Source of the DNA: Symsagittifera roscoffensis
Taxonomy: Eukaryota > Xenacoelomorpha > Acoela > Convolutidae
Reading direction: 5' to 3'
Length of the DNA: 64,000 nucleotides
Assembly (NCBI RefSeq): GCF_963678635.1
Contig: NC_087065.1
Span: 990,001-1,054,000, forward strand
The notes beneath the pieces are model-generated. The model saw nothing but the letters and a program-made list of their open reading frames with translations. It was not told the origin of the DNA and made no database searches. Shown here piece by piece: positions 55,935 through 64,000 of this stretch; position 1 is the first letter of the stretch; each line of letters starts with the position of its first letter. A program made the position numbers and the translations under genes.

Positions 55935-56084
55935 AGGATATTGGAAAGTCAATTAACAAAATTACAAGGTCTGGCCAGGGTGTTCTGTCTCAGAAAAAGT
56001 TTTAAATTTTGTATTTCGGTCGACGTAGTGTGAAAGTTTTAGTCTAGCAAATATGTCAGTAAATTGACTCAGCGACAGTTTTTA

Positions 56085-56628
56085 TTGTTCCGACTTTTGA
56101 TACGAAAGTAACGGAATATTTGTGCTCGGGGTGGGTTTTTTTTTCTTCAGACAAATTTCGACTTTTTAACTAGCCATTTCTGACCGAATTTTTTTATATC
56201 ATTCGAAAGCTATTGTTGTCCCAAGCTTAAACTTGAAAAGATATTTCACCTCGGACCATTTGTCGTAAGGTTATGGGGGTTTAAAGATTGCCATTTTGGC
56301 CATTTTGGCCAATTTGGGACAATTAACGCGCGATAAATTTCGCGCTATTAACGCGTAAGCGAGATTTAATCCGTCCTATAAATCGTTCCAAATTGGTTGA
56401 ACGAAGCTTATTTGCCACAATTGATTTGTTACGAGGAACGAAATCTCTCTTTTTGTACTTTATATGGATGGCGTGTGGGGGATGATTTTCATTAAAAATT
56501 TCAAATTTTAGAAAAAAAATTTCATTTTATTTTATTTCATTTAATTTTTTATATTATTACTGCTGCTCCCTAAACCCTAAAAGGCAGTCGGAACATTCAG
56601 GGCTTCGCCCTGATACGAGCAGTCTTGT
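56085..56628 (-). mobile_element. 545-bp paired-hairpin element, minus orientation, 3' of Hmx
   Basis: A full inverted copy: TTGTTCCGACTTTTGATACG at the left and CAGGGCTTCGCCCTGATACG then AGCAGTCTTG at the right. It faces the plus copy at 55414-55934 across 150 bases. It carries TTTATTTTATT on the plus strand (minus AATAAA) near 56525, the nearest such signal downstream of the Hmx stop. Confidence 0.7.
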
Positions 56629-57054
56629 TTCAATTAGGCTGCGTTTTGAAGCTAAAGTTGTCCTACATTATTCCCCTCACCCCAGAAAAAATGTACACAA
56701 TTTCCAATTTAACACTTTTTCCGTTTTTTTTTTCCTACAAAGATGCTGTAGTCGAAACGTTGTGCTAAATGCAAAGCAAAGGTCGCTTTTTGTTACTCTC
56801 AACTGATAAGAGCTAGTCAAATCTATCTAGTCAAGCTAACGACAGTCAAACATTGAGTCTTTGAAATATTGTATTACAATAAAACTATTTGTAGGAACAA
56901 TACAAAAATATAGTGGGGTTTGATAAGTGAAGTTTCAATTTAAGACGATCCGATTTGAGACATTTTGTTTGGTGTGAAAGGAAGAGAAAAATTTCGCTCG
57001 CTCGCTCGCATCCAATTTGATTGACAGATGGCAACAACTTTGATGAGGTGATGA
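56629..57054 (-). other. Hmx 3' flank / probable 3' UTR start
   Basis: Unique DNA directly after the Hmx stop. On the minus strand I find no AATAAA or ATTAAA here; the first AATAAA lies inside the 545-bp element at about 56525. Confidence 0.45.
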
Positions 57055-58538
57055 CTAAACTAGACCAGAGAGAGATTTGAACAGCTGCAGATTAGGATAC
57101 GTGTATGAGTAAGGGTAGGGGGTGATGGTGACTGCGGATGTGGAAGAAGACGAAGGTGTTGGAAAGATGGAGGTTGAAACTGATGCTGATGACAACACTC
57201 CGTGTGAATTGAGTGTTTGTGCTGATGTATTTGGTGTCATTGGGTGACGATGAGAGGACACATTCTGTGCAGTTTGTCGACTCAAATGTTGGTTCAGTGA
57301 AGAGTAAGGAGTCAATTTACTAAACATATGGTGCGCTTGCTGGTCGCTTGGATTCCTGCCTAAATGACCATGTCCTCCGAGGACTAGTGGGTTCCCTGGA
57401 TGGGCAAACGGGGTGCCGCCTGAATTGAACAAGTTTGAGGCGAGAACTGAGTGTGGCTCCTTCTGACTGTGGTGGTTTGTCGTTAGATAAGAAGTGAACG
57501 ATTGGTTGAATGCGTGCGGGTGCATGCTGTTCGGAATAGACGTCGTTCCTAGGCTGTTAAGAAGTGCTGCATTCACATTCGGGGGCGGAATCGTGCCAGC
57601 TGAAATGTTTCCAGCCGCCATTTCGAAACCAGTTTTGATCTGCCGTTTCAGTTTGTTTCTTCTGTTCTGGAACCAAATCTTAATCTGCTGCTCCGATAAG
57701 GTCAAATCACGTGCCAGTGTTGCTCGTTCAGAACTGGAAAGGTACCTTTTGAGGTCAAACATGTTTTCCAACTGGCAGACTTGCGTTCGCGAGAAAACAG
57801 TTCTTGTCTTTTTCTTCCGCCCGTTTCCCTCCCCCTCCCCTTCCCCCTCCCCCTCCCCCTCACCGTCTTCATAATCATCATCCATGTCTTCATAGTCCCC
57901 CTCCGAATCAGACGAGAGGACAGAGTCCCCGGCCGAATTGAGTCTCGTTGGCGTGCTTTTCAGAGATCTCCCTTTCAAACATGTCTCTCTCTCAATCGTG
58001 GCAATCTTCTCCTCTTTCTCCGGCGGAATTGTTTCTAAAACTGCCGACAAGTGGTCTTTCTTGGCTTCTTTTACTTCTTCTGATCCTGTTTTTGGATCGT
58101 TTAGGGGGCAAATTATGCTCAAGGGGTCAGTTGTTGCACTGGTGGCATTGAACAAATATGAGGACAAATGATTGACACTTTGCACCACGGGGGGAAGAGG
58201 AAGCGGCGGAGGAAGTGGTGACATTTGGAGGCACTCTGAACTGGGGCTTGAAGTGACCAGGGTTGATGGTGCCAGACTTCTGACTGGAATCAGTAGATTG
58301 TTGTGGCCTCCCTTCTGGATCCCTCTGTCGTTTGATGCCTTAGCAGTTTTAATGGGGGTGCAGTTGCCAGCATTGATGGTGTTCCAAGCATCGCTAGCCG
58401 TCCCTTCTAAAAGTCCCGATTCGAGGGGTTGTGATTCACTACCCAGTGAACTGCTTCTACTACTGTCTATTTTTGTTTCTCTCTTGTCCGTTTCAACTTC
58501 TTTGAGCACTTGTGGGGCGTGACTGTCATTGGTATCAA
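57055..58538 (-). CDS. Hmx: Hmx exon 2 with homeobox
   Basis: The acceptor is cctgtttttgttag|TTGATACC (AG at 58540-58539), with a clear pyrimidine tract. The split codon gives Ile (LPLK-I-DTNDSH). The homeobox lies at about 57640-57819 on the minus strand. A run of GGGGAG units at ~57827-57865 encodes the Gly-Glu repeat just before it. The stop is TAG at 57057-57055. The other open frames over this exon are shadows. Confidence 0.92.
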
Positions 58539-59534
58539 CTAACAAAAACAGGCTAAATTATTTCGATGCAAGTTTCATTTAAAAAATTGTTATAACTTAG
58601 CACATATCAAGGTTATCTGTTTTTGTCAACAATTATATAGGTGACCTTCGGTTATTCTTTTCAAAAATTGAATTCTTTATCCTGTGGGCTTAAGCTGTTT
58701 TCTACTGATTGGTTTTTTATGAATCCTCTCTTTTATCTTTTATGAATCCTCTCTCATTTTTCAACTATATGGGCTATTGAATCCATTTTTTTTGCAGTAG
58801 GCAGCAAACATTCTGATAATATAATTCATTAAGTCCGTTTGGTCTGTTCATGCATGTTTTTGCATATACCATCAGAAATATATCATCAGAATGCTGCCTA
58901 TTGCAAAAAGAATGGGTTCAATTTCAATAGCCTAAATATTTGCGAAATCAGGGATCAAAAGCGTGTTTAGGGGGGAGGATGTTGACTTGGTCCGAAATCA
59001 GAGACAATTACAAAAAAAATTTGTTTTGAAAACACTGTAATAATTATAAACTGTTTTTAAAACATATCTGACATTTCATCACTTTTTATGTCACTCTTTT
59101 ATAAAACGCAAACCATTTTGGTAGATCGCCGTTAGACACTAATTGTATATTTTCAGGTGTCTGGCATTTCTTTAGATATGCACTTAACACGATAGCCGAA
59201 ATTTGAGAAGTGCAAAGTGAAGATGCTCACTTTTGAGTGGCAGAGTCTTCTTCTGGTCCTCGGAGTCTTCTGCTGCTTCAGAGGATGACAACTGTAGTCC
59301 ATTGCAGTTTGTTGCAGGTTCCGAAGCTACCGTGTGCGGATGTAGTTTCACTGGTTGTTCACTGGAATTACGAATCCTGGGAGGATCCTTGCCGACGATG
59401 CCATTCGTATGCTGCGCTTCTTTAAAACAACTGGGAGGAATGCTGTTCTGGTTGCTAGACTGGAGGATACTGGCAATCGAAAACGCAGAAAATTTCCGGC
59501 CGCCAAAATCACTTCTCCTTTCTGATTTTGCCAT
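57055..59534 (-). CDS. Hmx: Hmx/Nkx5-type homeobox transcription factor (whole locus)
   Basis: Two coding exons (59534-59231 and 58538-57055) join in phase 1 to a 595-residue protein. Residues 18-24, FSIASIL, form an eh1-like motif, the Groucho co-repressor docking motif (family knowledge). An acidic stretch and a (Gly-Glu) run precede a homeodomain at ~342-401: [20 protein letters not shown], with [16 protein letters not shown] in the middle and [16 protein letters not shown] in helix 3 (Gln50, Asn51). [10 protein letters not shown] and [10 protein letters not shown] are hallmarks of the HMX class. One oddity: homeodomain position 56 is Leu where HMX proteins usually have Trp (NRRNKWKRQ). 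The protein binds DNA in the nucleus; HMX genes act in sensory and nervous-system development in other animals. The tail is Ser/Thr/His/Pro-rich, with no other domain seen. Confidence 0.93.
59231..59534 (-). CDS. Hmx: Hmx exon 1
   Basis: The ATG at 59534 opens [20 protein letters not shown]. The 101 full codons hold the eh1-like FSIASIL at residues 18-24 and then a Ser/Pro-rich, acidic segment. The donor is CTCAAAA|GTGAGC (GT at 59230-59229), phase 1. The frame continues open past the donor to 59184 but loses the phase match with exon 2. Confidence 0.85.
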
Positions 59535-60640
59535 GTTTGAAAGTTGCGAGTTAACGAGAACTCAAAGTTGGATTGGTTTTCTCGCAAATAACGGGAAACT
59601 TAATGCAACTTAATAGAAAAAAGCAGCTGATTTTATGTGGCAGTAAGCAATGAGGTCTATAAACTGATGTAATTTGATCCCGAGTCCTGATGAAGGTGGA
59701 AAGTTTCCTGGCGACTATATTTAAGACTAATTGAATGGCTGTGATTATGAGTTAATTATCGGTGGTGTGTTCTAACAGTGAATGCTTTCAGAAGTATACT
59801 TGAGGATAAATCGATCGAGCGGGTAAAACCAACAAAATAATATCTGTACAGTTTGTGTATCTGATTCAGTTTTTCGATGTTGTTTTTGCTAGTTGCTTTG
59901 TTTATTTACTTAAGGTACTCTACTCTCGAGGAGTTGTTTTTTGACGAGATGTTTATTTAGAGACGTCAATCTAATTAGCCAGTTAGAGAAGATTAAATCG
60001 GACCAGTGTTTATTTTGTAAGCAGCACGACCAGGTGTACTGGACAGGCTGGCGACTGCGGCTGTTGTGATTGGCTCTCTGCATTAGCCAATTAGCCAATA
60101 GCGTCTCAGAACAGTCGCCTGCGGTCTCTGCTTTGCTGTGTCGTCTGTGCTGCTGTATGCTATTCGCTGCAGATGTGACTTACTTACTTCTGTTCTGAGC
60201 TTCGAAGCTTTTTCGATAACATCTCTCTATTTTTGTGCTGTTCTGTTTTGTCTTGATTACTCTAACCCAATCAGCAGACTAAAGTAGCCAGACAACTCGG
60301 AGTCTGGTCGGCATCGCTCGATCTAACACTTATTCTCCATTCACATCTAAATGTACAGATAAACATAAATATCTCTTATACATTAATCAACAAAGACAAG
60401 TTGATTACTGCTGGCTACTAAGTCGAGCAGCATAATAAGCAGAGTAGCTACTAATTTAGTTGCTTTTAAAAAGTTATAACTTTGTTATTAGTAGATACTT
60501 ACTTATTGGAGAGCTAATCAAAAGACTAGACAACAAAGTAGGCTCCAAATCAACTGCCACTCGTCCACAACAAGTATAATTTGCCATTTTGACCCAATAC
60601 AAATACACCACACACTCCGATCCAAATCAAAACCACTCTC
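59535..60640. promoter_or_regulatory. 5' flank of Hmx, presumed promoter region
   Basis: Upstream of the Hmx ATG. Contains paired attagccaatt / ttagccaatag words (~60070-60105; CCAAT-box-like) and moderate GC around 60100-60330. No TATA box or start site can be fixed from sequence alone. Assignment as promoter is by position. Confidence 0.3.
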
Positions 60641-60649
60641 TTTTTATCG

Positions 60650-60835
60650 CTTAATTCCGACTTAATTTTCATTTCCACTCCGCCGCCGCCGCCGCCGCCG
60701 TCGTCGTCCGCCAGTAGTCCCCCGTCCCCCCTCTCTCTCTCCGTCCGCCTGTCCCGCCATGCCACACACTTCCAGACATCAGGCCTGGCCGGCCGCCTCT
60801 TCATCAACACTGCACTGCCAAAGTATCTGGAACAA
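60650..60835. other. GC-rich island with (CCG)n
   Basis: A CCG/TCG repeat (60679-60710), a CT-rich stretch and a GC-rich ggcctggccggccgcctc segment contrast with the surrounding A+T-rich DNA. Either strand has a short open frame. It could be a 5' UTR exon of Hmx or of a divergent transcript; I cannot tell. Confidence 0.4.
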
Positions 60836-63800
60836 ACAAAACAAATTAGCCAGCAAATTGTCCAATTATTGCATTATGTAATTTAATATACATTATCATA
60901 GTAATATTTTAAGAAAAAAAGCTGGTTCAAAGACAAAGTATTTTTTTTCTGAAAAAATAATTTGAAAAAAAGTAGCAGTTGCATTTTTTTGGAGTTTTAT
61001 AGGAAGCATTGTTAGTTTAACTGTCAGACATTATGCCATTTGTTCTAAATTTCAGGCATTTTTTGCGGAGTTCACACTCCTGAAATACAGGAGTTCACAC
61101 TGCTGTATATCGTGCTTGAATAGAGAGAGCCATGGTTGCATGTGCTGCTCCTGCCTAAAACTTCATTTCTCCTGTTTCCGAATTGTGTTAATTACAGCTG
61201 CCGTTTTCATGGTGATTGAGAAAACTATGCAAACGTCAACTCTATTTAGTTTTCAATGCAGTGGCGGATTAACGCGCTTTGCGAGCGATGTGAGAGAGTT
61301 GCCGGAGACGGAGGGGTGATGTTCGGGGGGGGGGGGGGAATGAAAAAAAAACTAACGATGACCTAGTCAGCTCTCAATTTTTTGAATTTTTGCTTTCTTC
61401 GTATTCGCCGCAAATTTATTCATCATAGTACCGAAAAAGCAATTAATTTTTTAAAAACTATTCGTCGTCGGAGTAAACGATGTGAGCGAGGAATCTGAGG
61501 AATCTTTGATGGTAAGGGCATCTGCAAAACGCCCTTTCCCGAAGAGGGTTTCGTTTTTTTATGCGCACGTTGGGGAATTTTCTACTGCGGCGTTTGTATT
61601 TCGCGCTAGCATCCCAAACGCTGCTCGCAGGGAATGGAATGGAATGGAATGGAGTGTGGCGATAGTGAACTTAGATGGAGAAGGCGGGTGCGAGGGCGAG
61701 GGCAGACTCCAATCTCTTTTGACTATCTATAAAAGTTGTTTCAGGACTACTTGATCAAGGACAAATGGACTATGCCAACTTGCCCTACTCTAATTTGCCT
61801 CAAATGAAAACTTTTCCTATGGTAACTTACCCAGCATGACACCTTGTCGTATGCCTTTTTGGCCTACAATTGACACTTCTAGTGCGTTTTTTTAAATGCT
61901 CAAAGAAAATTTTTTTCCAGATATAATTATTTCGGTTTTTCGACAGAGCTCGAAAAATAAAAAAGTCTACAAAATTTTAAAAAACAACCTTTTCAAAAAA
62001 GTTTGCGCAGGCCACCGCGAGCGTGCAGTATTTGTTTTGACTAAGGTAACATCCTCCCTCTATCTAGACCAAAAGTTCAGAACTTCCTCTGCAATATTTT
62101 ATTTTAAAAAGTGCTCAGCGCTGGGAGATAATTGCTCGCTTCTGATTGGGTAAAAATTCTAGCTTAGAACCAATTTGACATGGTCCCCTTTAACACTTTA
62201 GGGGGAAGATGTTAAACTGATGCGTTCGTCTTCACTGGCTATTAATCGCGCACACTCTTAGCTCTTCAGAGGACTCCTTTCAGCCAAACCTTTTAGTCTT
62301 CTTGATGTTGTGTTGCAGACTGGATCTAGAATCTCTTGCAGTGAATTGCACTCTCAAACAATATTGAAAATGCCATCGATTTTTAGTTTAATCTACCAAA
62401 TCATGTTTTCCAGCTTTGCCAAATCGTTTATTTCAGCATCAATTTGTGCGACCCAGAAAAACTTGGGACGAAAACTAAAAAATCAAAAACCACATTTTTG
62501 AGAGGCTATGGACAGAAAAATGGGTTGATTTTCCGTCGCGCGGCGCTGTTCCATCAAAAAAATTATACTTTGTAGCCAAAAGCGAATTTAGAAGCATTTT
62601 AGGGTTGTTGGGCCAAAAATTGACGTCGTAAAGTAATAAAATAATGGTAACGGCGAGCGGTTGGGTGACGAGTCCCGTCTCTCCCCTGCTGTCCAGTCGA
62701 ACGCTCAGCCACCCCCCCCCCCCACCCTATCCTAAAGAATAAACTGTTGCTTTTAAGCAGAATCCTTGAATTCAGTCATTTTTTAAGACAAGATATGTAT
62801 TTGTTGTTTTTGTACAAGTTCATTTATATTATTCTCTGTTTTCTCAGGCGAGGAGGGTGATTTCTTTGAAGGACACTTAACTGTGGGCTGAGGGGGATTA
62901 AGTGGGCAATTAGGGTGCAATTAGACAGCTAAGTGGGGAGGGGACTGATGGCGCCACACTTGAGAGCTACTCTTAAAACAACACAAGGACGAATCAATTC
63001 TAGACAATGATGCAATATCAATTAATGCACCTTCTAATTAGTCACTCAATATCAATATATAAACTTTGCCCGGCACAGAAAATTTAGAAGCACAACTTCC
63101 CCCTTTCGGTACCCAGAAACGAACTGGCACACCTACAAGAACTAAACCAACGGCTCAGCATATGTGAATTTTGTACCCAGTAACGAATCTCTCCCCCCCC
63201 CCCCACCCCTTGAAAAAGAGGGAGTAGTTAAAGAGATCCAGCACAAAAGTAAATAATTGAAAGGTGTACTAAAGTTTATAAAAATCAAATGAAATAGTTA
63301 AGTATCTGCATATAATTTGTTCGTACAAAGTTCAAGAAGGCCGAAATTTAAAAAAAAAAGAGCTCAAGATTGCTGCATTTTTTAGCAAATGGACTCGAAC
63401 AAGAGTTAAAGCAAAAATTGAGTAATTTTATTCGAGTCAGGGACAGAAAATGATTAAACAAATCCATAGAGAGTCAATTTTCGGCCATCATAAACACTTT
63501 TTTGGTCCTCTTTTATTAAACACTCTTGAACCTTAGAAAGCAAATGTGACATCTAATGGCCCTTGATATCATATTTGCCATCCTATTCTTCCCTCTTTTT
63601 CTTCTCGCCTGCCCATCTCTCCCTCATCTGAGACTGTGGAAGACAATCAGTCGGCTCTCACTCAATTGCCGTCCACTAATATAAAAGCCAGCTAGTCAGA
63701 TTAGATAAAAAGTTAAATAAATGCACATTAGTAATTGCAGGTGGCGCCAACAACAACCCTCATCCTTTATCACATCCAAGAATCACCACAGATTATATCG

Positions 63801-64000
63801 CTCCAATTCATCCATCTGTCAAATTGCTTCTCCTATTTGGCGATGTTTATTCTAATGATTCACAAAATAACTTACACCTTTTTAAATACTCATTTTCATG
63901 ATAATTCCTGCTCACCGCCCATCAAAAAAAAGTTTTATTGAAAAATATCAGCCAACATTAAAAAAATTAACAAAAGAGGGGCCATCACGAATTTGTTAAA
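60836..64000. other. intergenic sequence with minor repeats, no gene seen
   Basis: A+T-rich DNA. Minor features: a CAGTGGCGGATTAACG word at 61259 resembling a hAT-type transposon end without a matching partner that I can find, a G run at 61325-61338, five GGAAT repeats at 61632-61654, and C runs at 62713 and 63187. Short open frames show no recognisable protein. Confidence 0.45.

Noticed and set aside
57494-58522. Plus-strand open frames over Hmx exon 2 (up to 126 codons).
   Set aside because: Antisense shadows of the homeobox exon.
60550-60810. 86-codon minus-strand frame over the GC-rich island.
   Set aside because: It encodes a Gly run from (CCG)n and low-complexity flanks. No domain and no phase-compatible splice into Hmx exon 1 that I can see.
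61632-61654. (GGAAT)n, like a human satellite motif.
   Set aside because: Only about five units; an ordinary short tandem repeat.
63735-63941. 68-codon frame preceded by an acceptor-like ttgcag.
   Set aside because: No donor partner, no recognisable domain and A+T-rich composition. Not supportable as an exon.

Overview
The window is animal nuclear DNA, most likely from a TE-rich, A+T-rich marine invertebrate. The evidence is an Hmx-type homeobox gene, spliced genes with GT-AG introns, and Ty3/Gypsy, LINE and restriction-like-endonuclease (RLE) retrotransposons packed into introns. I cannot name the species. Two 200-base N runs (26837-27036, 55132-55331) mark assembly gaps.

Two host genes are supported. 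The first is a plus-strand gene of five coding exons (7579-7725, 17040-17280, 17607-18884, 19202-19363, 41953-42140). All junction phases agree and give one 671-residue frame. The protein is Lys/Glu-rich at the N-terminus, has a long acidic low-complexity middle and a compact, conserved-looking C-terminal domain. I do not recognise the family. The second is a minus-strand Hmx gene of two coding exons (59534-59231 and 58538-57055; 595 residues), with an eh1-like motif near the N-terminus and an Hmx-class homeodomain.

Layout. 1-7100: a 2.76-kb tandem repeat holding many copies of two short TIR elements (called MITE A and MITE B here) and a nested 5'-truncated LINE. 7250-9390: a MITE pile-up at exon 1, including a MITE A copy whose target-site duplication contains the exon-1 splice donor. 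11575-16365: a ~24-bp minisatellite in intron 1. 17040-19363: exons 2-4. 19364-41952: a 22.6-kb intron 4. It holds a hAT-type MITE with a perfect 8-bp target-site duplication, a tandem array of a ~545-bp Helitron-like candidate, a minus-strand Gypsy copy cut by a gap, a plus-strand Gypsy copy, and a third Gypsy RT fragment. 41953-42140: the last exon. 42183-54043: two copies of a composite repeat (same flanks, different internal satellites) with an intact-looking RLE-type non-LTR retrotransposon ORF between them. 54421-55131: a decayed LINE 5' fragment with a 2A-like motif and Cys-rich finger. 55414-56628: an inverted pair of the 545-bp element just 3' of Hmx. 57055-59534: Hmx. 59535-64000: gene-poor DNA with a short GC-rich island.

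The two host genes show no functional link. Most of the rest records nested insertion and tandem amplification. The items most worth following are the splice-donor duplication by a MITE, the paired-hairpin 545-bp element, the composite repeat with swapped satellites, and the intact RLE retrotransposon.
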